From contig JARDYH010000003.1 in assembly GCA_029215795.1 (NCBI GenBank), positions 31,869,001 to 31,933,000 on the forward strand: a stretch of DNA of 64,000 nt, written 5' to 3'. How positions within the stretch are numbered: position 1 is the stretch's first letter; each line of letters begins with the position of its first letter. The notes under the pieces were generated by a model. It ran no database searches and was not told the DNA's origin. It saw only the letters and a list, made by a program, of their open reading frames with translations. The DNA comes from Anniella stebbinsi (Eukaryota > Chordata > Lepidosauria > Squamata > Anniellidae). The position numbers and the translations under genes were made by a program. Shown one piece after another: positions 1 to 11,205 of this stretch.

Positions 1-239
1 TCAAAGAGGTATTAGGTATCTATAGAAAATTGTGCCCACAGTTGCCAGCTAATCAAGCCAAACTCCTCATCCATCAACCGCTATTTTATAACTGGTGGGC
101 CTCAGCCATTTTCGGCTCTCTCAAGGGGACCCTGAGGGTAGAGAGCCTTAGAACCCATAGTGCAGTCCATACTGAGCTACATGGATCAGTGGTCTCACTC
201 AATATAAGGCAGTTCGCTGTGTTCCTAATAACCTAAAAA
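1..239. other. Unassigned, presumed TOM1 intron
   Basis: No coding exon, RNA gene or repeat that I recognise. Because TOM1 C-terminal exons follow at 1682 and 2142, this stretch is probably TOM1 intron. The short open frame starting near 30 has no recognisable domain. Confidence 0.4.
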
Positions 240-1085
240 AAGATATTGTAGAGCTGGAAAAATTCCAGAAAGGGACAACTAAAATGATTAAGGGGCTGGA
301 ACATCTCCCCTATGAAGGATGGTTACAACAGCTAGCATTGTTTAGCTTGGAAAGAAGGAGGATAAGGGGAGACATGATAGAGGTATACAAAATTATGCAT
401 GGTGTGGAGAATGTGGATAGGGAGACATTTTCTCCCCCTCTCAAAATACTAGAAGTTGAGGTTATCCCATGAAGCTGATTGGTGGGAGATTCATGACAAA
501 TAAAAGGAAGTATTTCTTCACACAGTGCATAGTTAAATTATGGAACTCACTACCACAAGGTGTAGTGATGGCCACCAATTTGGATGGCTTTAAAAGGGGG
601 TTGGATAAATTCCTAGAGGAGAAGGCTATCAATGGTTACTAGCCCTGATTATTATTATTATTAATAATAATTTATTTATATCCTGCCTTTTTCCCAATAC
701 TGGGACCCAAGGCGGCTTACAAATTAAAACATGTACAGTTAAAACAAATAGTGATATACAAAAATTAAAAATATAATTAAACATAGTACAATTTTAAAAT
801 ATTTAAAACATTTAAAAACATTTTAAATACACATTTTAAATACACGTAATTAAAAAATCTAAACTAAGCGGTACATCCACAAAGGTCTGATGGTTATGTG
901 CTATCTCCAGTATCTGAGGCAGTAAGCCTGTGCGCACCAGTTGCTGGGGAACATGGGTGGGAGGGTGCTGTTGCACCATGTCCTGCTTTTTTGGTCCCTA
1001 GTCAACAGCTGATTGGCCACTGTGTGAACAGAATGCTGGACTAGATGGACCCTCAGTCTGATCCAGCATGGCACTTCTTATGTTC
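240..1085 (+). mobile_element. CR1-type LINE 3' end, split by a nested insertion
   Basis: The translation carries the typical C-terminal CR1 ORF2 stretch ([20 protein letters not shown] near 340-400, then KYFFT and LWNSLPQGVV-like residues in another frame near 505-570). A 3' UTR follows, ending with 'gaatgctggactagatgg' and 'gatccagcatggc' near 1030-1070. The element is decayed, with frameshifts. The 3' UTR is interrupted at 648-880 by the tail of another LINE in the opposite orientation. It lies in the presumed TOM1 intron. Confidence 0.75.
648..880 (-). mobile_element. LINE 3' tail nested in CR1
   Basis: It starts with an ATT/AAT-rich tail and reads 'tttatatcctgcctttttcc' and 'ggcggcttacaaa', the reverse complement of the 3' end of squamate L2/CR1-like LINEs. 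Flanking 'ctgat' on both sides (left at about 642-647, right at about 886-891) may be a short target-site duplication in the host CR1. Confidence 0.6.
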
Positions 1086-1681
1086 AGTGGTGCCCCTCCA
1101 TATTCTCACTATTTCCCAGGCTACTATAAACATTGACTGCTTGCAGAATATTGAATCAAAGACTGGTTTGCACAGCCACATTATATGGTGGCCACTTCAT
1201 ATATGTATTTTTTTCTAGCCAGGATATTGTCACTAGCCTCAAACATGGCCTGAGCCTTCTGTCTTCACACAACTAGTTTACCATGGACAAAGCATACTCC
1301 AAACTGCCTGCTACAGTCAACCTGGTTGTGTGAATCAGTCTCACCACTTACTAGCTAAAATGTTGCCTGCCTTCCTCCTCCCTTGGACTGTCCTTGAGAC
1401 TGTCTCTTCTAATGTTGGTGCAGAGGGAATCTCTGTGCTTCATCCTTTCTGGGGGGCATTGGTGACTACATCACTGAACGGTAGTCTTTGGAAGGAGAGG
1501 TTTGTCATCTGCATCCCAGCCCAAACACTACCTGTTTCTGCTGGCATGAGGGGTGCAAACCAAGGCAGGTCAAATCATAACAGATCCCTGTCGCAGTAAG
1601 AATCGAATTCTCTGTCTGCAAAATTGACTGCAAAATTGAGCCCCATGAGCTTCCACACTGACTTTTGTTCTGTCTTCTCAG
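1086..1681. other. TOM1 intron sequence, nothing recognised
   Basis: Single-copy-looking sequence between the CR1 fragment and the TOM1 penultimate exon. I see no further exon with splice sites and conserved coding content. Confidence 0.4.
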
Positions 1682-1721
1682 GGAGATGAGACGGTGGATC
1701 CAAAGGGTGTCACCAGCGAAG
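1682..1721 (+). CDS. TOM1: TOM1 penultimate coding exon (40 bp)
   Basis: After a pyrimidine-rich acceptor ending in 'cttctcag' at 1681, the frame reads GDETVDPKGVTSE plus one base (phase 1). The following bases are 'gcaagt', so the donor would be the rare GC type with otherwise perfect consensus (AAG|GCAAGT). Joining to the exon at 2142 completes a GAG codon and continues EFDRFLEERAK, which resembles the acidic linker and C-terminus of TOM1 as I remember it. TOM1 is an endosomal adaptor with VHS and GAT domains that binds clathrin, Tollip and ubiquitinated cargo. Those domains would be encoded left of the window. The exon is very short, so the call depends mainly on frame continuity and synteny with HMOX1 and MCM5. 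Confidence 0.6.
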
Positions 1722-2141
1722 GCAAGTTGCTACCAAACCCTGCTGCCTTGCCCGAAAGGGCTGCTTCTCCCATTAATGCTTGCAGGCATGGGATACTCTC
1801 TATCTATTGTTCCTATGTCTATCAATGTATAAAAGCACCCTATATGACTGATGAGCAACACATGCAAATGGCTTCTCAACAAACCTGTGTTTTTTAAGGT
1901 TACAGAAGATGGCTGTTACATCACTGCCGTGTTGCAATGCATTGCAGAAATGTCCTGTACAAAGGAGTTGCATGTGTTAATTAACTTCCCAGCAGTGACA
2001 TGAACTATAATTTTCCAAATTATCCAAAATTAATGTGTCCCATCTGTGGATGTTACAGCATAAGCAATAACCCTCAGAGCTCTTTCAGCTCTGGTTTGAT
2101 TCCTGCTCCCCTAAAATTCCTCTTACCTTCTTTCTCGCCAG

Positions 2142-2290
2142 AGTTTGACCGATTCCTGGAAGAGCGAGCCAAGGTGGCAGATCAACTGCCCACCCTTCCA
2201 AGTCCCCCAACTGGGATTCCTTCTGCCTCCACCGGCTCCGGCCCTCACCGGAAGAAGGAAAAAGAAGAGGATGGGATGTTTGCTTTATGA
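2142..2290 (+). CDS. TOM1: TOM1 last coding exon (C-terminus)
   Basis: The acceptor is 'cttctttctcgccag' ending at 2141. The frame reads (E)FDRFLEERAKVADQLPTLP, then a proline/serine-rich stretch, and ends in a basic/acidic tail KKEKEEDGMFAL followed by TGA at 2288-2290. The FLEERAK block and the terminal acidic-MFAL motif match what I recall of the vertebrate TOM1 C-terminus. TOM1 sits directly upstream of HMOX1 on the same strand in mammals and birds, and the order here (TOM1, HMOX1, MCM5) agrees. A frame-consistent open stretch upstream (from 2000) is intron read-through. The protein functions in endosomal sorting; the C-terminal region is outside the VHS and GAT folds. Confidence 0.8.
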
Positions 2291-3215
2291 GCCGCTCTGT
2301 GGACTGGTGTGCTGTGGTTGCAAGAGGACCTGTGTGCTGCACTGCACTCCCCCCTTCTTGGGGGGGAGGGGGGAAGCAAGAGGGGAGTGGGTAGGGGAAG
2401 AGACCGTCCCTCTTTCCTCTCCTCCTGCCTCCTATTTTAGGCTGCTTTGGGGTTAGATTAATCATTGCTGCATTTGGGGGCACAAGAGAGAAGCGAGTGG
2501 TGGGAAGAGGTTGCCAAGCTGCCAAAGGTGTTGCCAGATGTGCTGACAGGTTTAGGGTTTCTCCTGGGCCATCTAGGCAAACTGAAATGTGTTCTCTGCT
2601 GTTCCATTGTTGTTTTTCCTAATGAAGAGACTGTAAAAGCCATGCTGAAAACTGGTGGTGGGATTTGTGGTTTCTTGCCAGTCCCACAAGCAGCTGCGCT
2701 GAGTGGTAAAGCTGGGCAGCTCCCTTCACCTACACCTTTCCATCCTTTGCCCGCCCCTGGCAGAACAGGAATGGTGGAGGCCGTTTTGCAGTGATAGGAG
2801 AGTGCTGCTGTGATTAGGGCAATCACACTAGCAGGGCCTCTTTTTACACTCTTTCCTGTTGCATAAGCACTGCATCCTGCCTGCAGGCCAAGCAAGTACA
2901 TGGTAGCCAATCCAGGTTATCAGCCTCATGGAGCATAGAGGGAAGGGGTGTATGCATCAGCAACATTACCAAATCCTTCCAAGAGTGATTTCTTCCTCTC
3001 TTCAAAGATGCCACATCCAGGAGGCAGACTCTCCTCTTCTGAAAACAATTCATATGACCCATTGATCATGATTCCCCCACCATCACATTCCCTCAGAGCT
3101 CCTCCCCACAACCTCTCCTTCTTTGCCACAGAGGCTGAGCTCTTTGTGCATTAGCAGAGAACACTCTTAAGAAATGGCATTCCCTTGTATTAAAGGTTAG
3201 TGGGTGAGGAGCTTG
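2291..3215 (+). other. TOM1: Probable TOM1 3' UTR
   Basis: Non-coding sequence following the TGA. It has GC-rich and polyG/polyC stretches (2343-2400) and ends at a candidate poly(A) signal. Several open frames on both strands (for example 2085-2525 minus and 2458-2910 minus) are shadows of this compositional bias and show no domain. Confidence 0.5.
3189..3194 (+). promoter_or_regulatory. TOM1: Candidate TOM1 polyadenylation signal ATTAAA
   Basis: ATTAAA is followed within 30 bp by a G/T-rich stretch (gttagtgggtgaggagcttg), the usual arrangement of signal and downstream element. It lies about 0.9 kb after the TOM1 stop codon. Confidence 0.4.
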
Positions 3216-6087
3216 TTGGGGTGAAATGATGAATTATTCTGTGTAACTGGGAGACTTGCCTTTTATATACCATATTAAAAAGAAATTGTTGACTTCACTA
3301 GAGAATATGTGCTTTCTGGGACATTTGGGCTTTGCTTACAATACAATCTGGTCATGTGTGGAAAAGGAGGAGCAGAAGGAAGCCCAGCAGAGTTAGTGAA
3401 TCCTAGGTGAGTGCTAAATTGAGGTGCAGCCTCCTTAACTGAGTTCTGCCTGGCTTGGCTCAGGGAGGGAGGGAACATGGACTCTCTTGGTCAGGACAGA
3501 TGCCACCTGTATTTAATTGGCCATGGTTGTCCTTATACTAGGTCCATCCAATCCGAGCAGCACAGCAAGAAGAAGGGAGGTGTGTGCTTAGAATAAGTTG
3601 TATAGCATAACAAGATGCATTGATTACTCTGCAAAATTATACATCTGGAGAACATAGGTTTCCCTCCACCACCACCCGCTTCTTTTTCACCTCTCCCAGA
3701 TGAGGAGGTATAAGGTAGTGCAAGGCTTGACGTGTAAGCATTTACTTGTAGAGTTTGAAGTTGGCTAAGCCTAAGGGCTTGTGTGTTGGGATTTTTTGTG
3801 TGTGTGTCCCAGCAATATTTTTTAAAAGATAGTATATCGAATTGCTAGCTTTAAATTTGTGTACACTACATTTGGTAAGGAAGCTGAATCTGATAAACTC
3901 AACAAAGGTGGGTCCTATGAGCGGTGAGATGAGAGGAGGGAGGGGTGGAAAGGAGAGATGAGACAAGTGTAGCGAGTTCCTTCAGTCATTGCAAAGTGGC
4001 TCACTCATGACTGAGGATTTCCAGGCTCATGCATCATATTCGCTACACTGGCTTCTTGTTTCACCTCTTCCATAAATAGGGGATGCAAGTCGATAAGTGT
4101 CTTAAAGAACAATCCTACACACCAGAGGTAGTCAACTTTGGGAAATCTGGGGGGCATTTTTGCCCCCAAACTCCCACCACCTTGTGGATTGCACACACAC
4201 AACACAGCAGGGGGAAATGGTATATGGAGCAAGGCTAAAACTCCCAAAGGGTCAAATGTAGCTCATTTTGACCCTTCTGGTGCTCCATAACAGCCAAGGA
4301 GCACTAAACGGTTTTAAATGGCTGCTCCCGATGCCTCTTTCCCCCAAAGGGGTTTTTATCATTGTGGGGGATAGGGAGGCCCGTGGCCCACTTCTGCTAT
4401 ATACACTAATTATGCTGGGGATGGAGCTACACCATCACTACTCCAGCAGAACAACTGCTGAATCTTATACTCGCCCAGTTAGGGCTGTGAAAATGCATCA
4501 GTCATATAATATGAAAATGGCAGATGTACCTACATCATTGCTAGATTAGTCTGAGCTGGTAGTGGCACCCACATTCCACGCAAACACAGAGGGCGGCTGA
4601 GCTGAGGGCATGTCCATTACCTCGCTATGACCCCAACCTGCAGGAAACACAACTAAGCAGTAGCCACAGACACAGTCAAGGGAACCTGTGGTCCTGCCTA
4701 CTAAAGCAGATACTAACACTGGAGATTGCAGCTTCAAATCCCACACAAGGGAAAACATTTAACCATGCACACTCTCCAATGGAAGACCCGTAAATCAGAA
4801 GAACTGGGCAGTACCAATAAGCAAAAGAACCCTGTTGCCCAGTTTGCAAAACAAGCCAAACACATATCCCCTCTCAGGGTAGCTGGTTCAAATCCACATG
4901 GGAATTACTACTTTCCTTCTCTCAATAGCCATCATTAATTGAAACGAAGATGGCCAGTACTGTTGCAGAGATGCATGAGTGAATGCACACATGCTCTTTG
5001 GGCCATTGGTTCAAACATTCCAAGGAAAAAGCATGTTATGCACAAAACACACTGTGATATTGACTGGGAAGTTCGAGCCTAGGATAACATGGGGGGGACA
5101 GGAGAAACGGGCAAGGAGCATACTGCTCTCAAGGATCAGACGCCTTCCCAAAAGAATACACCGCCAGCTAATTTCTGCCCATCCCCACAGCCCCTGATGG
5201 CTGGGGCAGAGAGAAACTCCGGAGGTGGAGAAAAGCCACATTCACATATGGTGCTACTGCTACAGAGGTGGCATAGAAGGACAGGAGGTTACAGCGCATA
5301 AGTCAGTGTGAAACCCATTTGCCACACATCAGGCAAGGGCACTGCTACACATGCCCTCCCGCTGCCTGCCCTGTGGGTAGTGGCAGGGCCCGTTGGGCTC
5401 TACAGTTGACTGACACACATGGCTGTGGAGCATACCATTTGGGTGGTCAAAGATTGAGGATATGTGATGACCCCTGAGAAGGTGTCTAAGGTCGTGACAG
5501 CCTGTTACCATGCTGCTGCACCACATGGCGGAGGAGGCCCGTTGTGGCTGCAGGGTGAAAAGAATGGTCTTGATGTATTATTGAGTGCTAGGACAGCCAG
5601 CATCACACCAGGGCCAAGAACCATATGGTGAGCAGTCTGCGAATGTATCACCTTGGGCTTCTCTGAGGGTGAGCATGCTAGAGTCAGAGATGACAGAGGG
5701 AGTGGTCATAGGTGTCAGGACACTGGGCCAGGACAAGGTGACGGGATGGAGGTCCATGCCAACTAGGTCAGTAATGCGGTTTTACAGAGCTCCTGTCCTT
5801 CATGTCAAATGGTGGGCAAGCTTGCCCTGCTGCCCATGTAGGCCGCCAGCTCATTCTGCTGAGTGGAACTTGGACCTCTGTCCTCACAGCACCACCAAAC
5901 CAGGTGCATGTGCCTGGGAATCTGAACAGTTAGGGAATGGGGAAGCTAGCCATTTTGGAAACCTGGCATGCCAGGGCTGTAGGGGTCTCTGCAGGTCCTC
6001 ATCAGAAGCTGGAAACCATCCTCATCATGACTGGGGATGGAGGAGCCACGGACCTCTTCTAATCAGTGCCTATTCCAAGTTTTGGGG
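3216..6087. other. Intergenic, no gene recognised
   Basis: No splice-consistent exon. Short segments with B-box-like 'ggttcaaatcc' motifs (about 4735, 4880) hint at very old tRNA-derived SINE remnants, but no complete copy is visible. The 170-codon open frame at 5585-6097 has no recognisable domain and an unconvincing composition. Confidence 0.4.
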
Positions 6088-6330
6088 GGGAGGCTAGGCA
6101 AGACACCCTCAATGGGGCCCTCTCCCTCAGTGAGTCTGCCTTGTTATCACAGTTGCCCCTAGCTGCTCTTGCTCCTCCTCTACTTTCTCAACATTGCTAC
6201 CACTTACTTGCTTGGCAGGCAGAGAGCCAGTGAGCGAGTAGGCGGTGGCCTCTACTGCTCCTCCTTCTCTCCACCATCTTTTTCCGAACCAAAACGAGAG
6301 GCAGGTGAAACCATCTCCTCCTATTCCCCC
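6088..6330 (+). repeat. Dispersed repeat H, copy 1
   Basis: Shares a long similar segment with 16860-17230, including 'ggcaagacacccctcaatgg'-like and 'ggcctctactgctcctcctt' blocks in the same order and orientation. The family is unknown to me; possibly a nonautonomous DNA transposon interior. Confidence 0.55.
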
Positions 6331-6879
6331 CCCCAAAATCCATTTCTTTTCTTTCAAATTGAATGAGAGTGGTTAAAGAAAATATATAATGTTCCCAATA
6401 TATTTGCCTATGGAGGGGTTAAATGAGATGATCTTATACGTTTATTTCATGACATGAACGTACGCTGCTTATGCAATAGGAGCTACTGCTCAATCACAAC
6501 TTCGCAGCATGCATACATGCTGTGAAATACATGGTATGGGATAGCCACACATTGTGATGTACTTACAAGTTTTCATACTTTTACCTGTCCAGAAATTCAA
6601 ATCCTGGCCCTTTAACAGTTAAATGAGCATGTAGTCAACCACAACACAAGCAGGCCAGCAGAGGTCAGCAGAGTTTTACAACGTCCAAATGAGTGTGCTC
6701 TTCTTAGAGGGATACTTCCAAGTCTTTTAGCATGCAGTTTGCCCTACCTCATTTACGGAATTTTACCTGGGGAGGGGGTCCAGGTTGGAACCCTCCTGTA
6801 TTCCCACCTCCAATCTTCCCCCCACCCCACCCCCCAGCCAACACTTCATAAAGGAAGAAAAGGTGGAACACTGGTCGCA
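6331..6879. other. Intergenic, nothing recognised
   Basis: AT-rich single-copy-looking sequence without exon, RNA gene or clear repeat signature. Confidence 0.35.
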
Positions 6880-7050
6880 CTGGAAGTACCACGTAAGGTG
6901 GTCATGTGTCCTATTTTGCAGAGGATAGTTGTCTGTTTGAAGGCATCCTCTATTTGAAGAGATGCCCCCATCCAGGTCTAATTTAAAGATAAATAACCAT
7001 AAGGATGGAGAGCAAGCAAGGTCCTTGAAATTGCCCACCAGCTGTTAACT
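6880..7050 (-). repeat. Dispersed repeat D, copy 1
   Basis: Reverse-complement similarity to 44555-44720 and 50752-50940: shared features are 'ctcaaggccactgctg'-like, 'atggttttttatctttaaa'-like and 'gaggactgtcctctgtgaag'-like blocks in the same order. Unknown family. Confidence 0.4.
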
Positions 7051-8546
7051 CCTGAGCCGGCATACAGTTTATCTGGCCACAATCTCCCCCTGCTATGTTG
7101 AGATGAATAGTATTTCTATTTAAATTCTAATAATTATTTCTAAATATGCATGCATATATTATGATATGCTAATTTTATGCAAATCAGTGTTCTCTTTTGT
7201 CCTCTTTTTTGGTGATGCATTTCTTCTTTCTCGTCAATGCACAGGTACCTATGCTGTTCCTTAGCATTCTTTGTCCTCCTCTTGTTGTGGATTAGCTTGT
7301 GTTTGATGAACACATTTGCAGTTTCTTTCTGCTGCACAGTTATTCCTGCGAGTTTTGTGTTGTTATTTTTCAGTTATCTAGTACCTTAGAAATTGTCTGC
7401 TGAAATCTGAAACTTCTCCTGCAGACATTTCTCACATAACCACTTCTCTTTCCTGGGGAAACAGTACCTGTTGTATTTCTGCCTGACAAATAACAGTTGA
7501 AAATACAAAAGTCCTGTCAGGCGGGGGGGGAAGGCACAACGCCACTTGACTGCTGAGCATTGCTTGAAGTCTCACAGCATAACTGGAGTTTCAGAAAGCA
7601 GAAGAAAAACCCCAAATGTGTTCCTTTTTTAACAAAAAAATGCATACATTACGCAATTTCACAATAAAGAAGAGCTGACATGATTTTGTGATAACTGTTG
7701 TTTTGCAACACTGGCTGTATTCATATATGGGCAAAGAGTCCTTCAGAAGCTTTGCATTTCAGATTACCATTATTTTAAACAAGTTTTTTTTAAAAAGCTA
7801 ATTGACACTGATGATAATATAATTGATAAGAATAGGCGGCATTTTATGTATAAGATGGCTGCAAAATCTTCAGATCAGATTATTTGCCTAAAGATGGATC
7901 AGGACCAAAGAAATGTCTTGGCCTTTAACAAGATTTGAATTACAAAGCCTTCAGCCACCAGCGGACATAAAGAGGGTGTTGACCAGCATTTATAACTTAC
8001 TTTAGGATGAAATGGGGACACATAAAAGCTCAGTGCGGCCTGGGAAAGTGACCTGAAATGCCAAATTGACGAAGGCAGTTGGGATAGAATGTAGTTGAGG
8101 GGCCCTTCAGGACTATCTCAGCTGAACTAAAAGAAACCATGAGCAAAACAGTAGATAGAAGGCATTATGCTCCAGTCAACCTGCATTGCATGGAAACATC
8201 CCCAATTGCCACAGAACTGGAGAGGTTGTGGGGTTGTAAGAACACGGTTCCATAAATGGTAGGGTTGTTCCCAAACCCAAACCTTCTGGGCTGCAGTTTT
8301 TGGAATTATATTGGATATAGTTGCTGATATTATTTTCCTTGATCCCCACCTACCATTCCTATCCATTATGAACAATTTACAGGGTGATTTACCACACGGT
8401 GAGGTGATTGTGTTCTTGTTAAAGGTGCGTTTGGAAGTTGCCAGTACTGGAAAGCAAGTTCTGAATATTCGATATAGGACTGGTTCACTAAATATGGAAA
8501 ATTGCACTCTCCAAAAGATTAACTCATCACAGTAGAGTGGTGTGAG
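7051..8546. other. Intergenic, nothing recognised
   Basis: AT-rich sequence with homopolymer runs. The minus-strand frame 8127-8603 runs through the microsatellite of the neighbouring LINE tail and is not a gene. Confidence 0.35.
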
Positions 8547-9922
8547 TAGGGTGGCCATATTATTATTATTATTATTATTATTTACACTTATATACCGCCC
8601 CATAGCCGAAGCACTCTGGGCGGTTTACAAAAATTAAAAAGATTGAGCATTAAAAAGACAATATACAAAATTTAAAACCATAAAACAGCTGTCATTAAAA
8701 CACTTTAAAACATTTTAACTGTTAAGCCTGGCCACAGTGTCAATCAAAACCTCAACTTGAGCTATTAAAATGCCTTGGAGAAAAGAAAAGTTTTGACCTG
8801 GCGCCGAAAAGATAACAGTGTTGGCGCCAGGCGGGCCTCATCGGGGAGATCATTCCATAATTGAGGGGCCACCACAGAGAAGGCCCTCTCCCTTGTTGCC
8901 GTCCTCCGAGCTTCCCTCGGAGTAGGCACCCGGAGGAGGACCTTTGATGTTGAGTGTAGTGTACGGATAGGTTCATGTCGGGAAAGACGTTCCATCAGGT
9001 ATTGTGGTCCCAAACCATGTAAGGCTTTATTGGTTAAAACCAGCACCTTGAATTGGGCTCGGAAACATACAGGCAGCCAATGCAAGCGGGCCAGAATCGG
9101 TCTTATATGTTCGAACCTTCTGGTCCCTGTTACCAATCTGGCCGCTGCATTCTGCACAAGCTGCAGCTTCTGAACCGTCTTCAAAGGCAGCCCCACGTAG
9201 AGTGCATTGCAGTAATCTAACTTGGAGGTTACCAGAGCATAGACAACTGAAGCCAGGTTATCCTTGTCCAGATAGGGACGTAGCTGGGCCACCAGCCGAA
9301 GTTGGTAGAAGGCACTCCTTGCCACTGGGGCTACCTGAGCCTCAAGTGACAGAGATGGTTCTAGGAGAACCCCCAAACTACGAACCCGCTCCTTCAAGGG
9401 GAGTGCAACCCCATCCAGAACAGGTTGAACACCCTCCATCCGGTCAGAGGAACCCCCCACTAACAGCATCTCAGTCTTGTCTGGATTAAGTTTCAGTTTA
9501 TTAGCTCTCATCCAGTCCATTGTCGCAGCCAGGCACTGGTTCAACACATCCACAGCCTCACCTGATGAAGATGAAAAGGAGAAATAGAGCTGCGTGTCAT
9601 CAGCGTACTGATGACAACGCACTCCCAAACTCCAGATGACTGCACCCAACGGTTTCATGTAGATGTTGAACAGCATGGGGGACAAAACTGACCCCTGCGG
9701 AACCCCATACAGGAGAATCCACGGGGCCGAGCAATGTCTCCCCAGCACCACCTTCTGGAGCCGACCTGTCAAGTAGGAGCAGAACCACTGCAAAAGGAGG
9801 ACAGGGCTTCTGTATCTTTAACAGTTGTAGAGAAAAGGGAATTTCAGCAGGTGTCATTTTTATGCATGCAGCACAAGTTAAAGCTTCAGGAGCCCTGCCC
9901 TCTTTTGTATCTGGTCACTCTA
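8547..9922 (+). mobile_element. Inverted-repeat MITE family B, short form, split by L2 insertion
   Basis: The left terminal repeat TAGGGTGGCCATAT sits at 8547-8560. The element resumes at about 9794 with 'aaggaggacagggc' and 'tttaacagttgtagagaaaa' and ends 'ggtcactcta' at 9922. Without the LINE the element would be about 145 bp, only half the length of the other family B copies. Confidence 0.7.
8561..9793 (-). mobile_element. 5'-truncated L2-clade LINE
   Basis: An open frame of about 340 residues encodes the second half of a reverse transcriptase: GVPQGSVLSPMLFNIYMKPL, the catalytic YADD box in QYADDTQLYF, then the L2-type thumb and C-terminal region (SKLDYCNALYVGLP, QNAAARLV, LHWLPV, KALHGLGPQYL). 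The stop is near 8765 and the 3' UTR ends 'ctatggggcggtatataagt' plus a TAA/ATT tail at 8558-8583. It is very similar to the intact copy at 18875-22584, so this insertion is also fairly young. It has landed inside a family B MITE. Confidence 0.9.
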
Positions 9923-10244
9923 GCTAGACTAGTCACTCTAACCTCCCCTGTGTTAGCAATGTCCCAGCCACACCTCTGCTCGGCCTCAGCCATTCCACCC
10001 ATGTATCTTTGCTCATCCATCAGTTCCACCAGCAGAGTGCTCTACCAGCATATCTGGGATGTTCTGCTGGTGTACTTTTCATGGCAGCTGCATATCTTGC
10101 ATTCCACCAGTGTAGCAAAGCTTTCACTGAATCCTATAGCCCAGGAGTGGGCAATTGTAGGAGATGTGGGGATCACTTTTACCCCCTGGGCTCCCTCCCC
10201 TTTCAGGCCACAGTTCTTAAGACACTGTGCAGTCTATAGTGCTC
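9923..10244. other. Intergenic, nothing recognised
   Basis: No coding or repeat signature identified. The long open frame 9734-10252 crosses the LINE/MITE junction and is not a gene. Confidence 0.4.
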
Positions 10245-11167
10245 CCCAATAAATTTGAGGGGGGCAGCAAACCATTCCATAGCATACCGTAGCACTAAGA
10301 CCAAGCACGACACACTTGCAGAGAAAAAAGAAAAATGGGCACAAAAAGCACTCCATGGGAAGCACTACAACATAATACAGAACCCACAAATATACAAAGA
10401 AGAATCGTACGAATGGCTCAGGAAGGGTGAGCTATTCCCAGAAACAGAAGGATTCCTAATAGCTATGCAGGATCAAGCTACAGCCACCAAGAACTACCAA
10501 AAATACATCATAAAAGATAACAGTGTAACAACAGACCTATGCAGGAAATGCCATCAGTTCCAAGAAACAATAGACTATATAACAAGAGGATGTAAAATTC
10601 TGACAGGAATGGACTATAGAGCTGCAAAAATAATTCACCAACAACTGGCCATCAAATTCAACCGTATCAAACAATTTACACCATACTATACATACTCACC
10701 CGAAACAATCTTGGAAAATGCAGACCATAAGATATACTGGGACAGAACAATTCATACCGACAAGACATAACCCTGCAAGCGACCAGACATAACGGTCATA
10801 GACAAAAAAGAAAAACACACATACCTCATCGACATAGCAATACCGAATGACAAAAATGTTGTTGAAAAGGAAGAAGAAAAGAGAGACAAATATACACCAC
10901 TGGCCATGGAAGTCAAAGAACTATGGCAACAGGAAAAGGACACAATTATTCTGTTAGTCACCTCAGTCACCAGCATCACATCAAAACATTATACAGAAAA
11001 CCTTCAGAAACTGAGCCTACCAGAATACATCCACACCAACATCCAGAAAGCAGTCATACTAAAAACATGCTCAATTGTCAGGAAATTCCTGAATCTGTAA
11101 AAGACAGCATGACTTGGCAAAGCCCATCATGTCCGTCTAGAAAAACCTCCACGAGCGAGAAAGAGAT

Positions 11168-11205
<38 letters not shown>
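10245..11205 (+). mobile_element. R4-clade LINE 3' end with restriction-like endonuclease region
   Basis: The frame 10255-11100 encodes the C-terminal part of an R4/Dong-type retrotransposon. It contains EWLRKGELFPETEGFLIAMQ, a cysteine motif LCRKCHQFQETIDY followed by GC, then RPDITVIDKKEK and YLIDIAIPND with a distal KRDKY, fitting a PD-(D/E)-x-K restriction-like endonuclease. One in-frame TAA at 10768-10770 separates the zinc-knuckle part from the nuclease part; the frame otherwise stays intact to the stop at 11098-11100. A (TAA)n tail at 11168-11205 ends the element. R4 elements are known in lizards and are absent from most mammals and birds. Confidence 0.8.
10255..11100 (+). pseudogene. 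R4 LINE ORF C-terminus with one in-frame stop
   Basis: About 280 codons of the retrotransposon polyprotein C-terminus, lacking the reverse transcriptase domain because of 5' truncation. A single stop codon at 10768 interrupts it and there is no frameshift. It lies in intergenic DNA with no promoter of its own, so it is not expected to be functional. Confidence 0.75.

Noticed and set aside
2085..2910. Minus-strand genes overlapping the TOM1 3' end (146 and 150 codons)
   Set aside because: Low-complexity proline/serine-rich shadows of GC-rich UTR; no domain.
5585..6097. 170-codon open frame
   Set aside because: No recognisable domain, no splice or promoter context, composition like random sequence, and part overlaps a dispersed repeat boundary.
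9734..10252. 172-codon frame
   Set aside because: Crosses the junction of the LINE and the MITE and has no domain.
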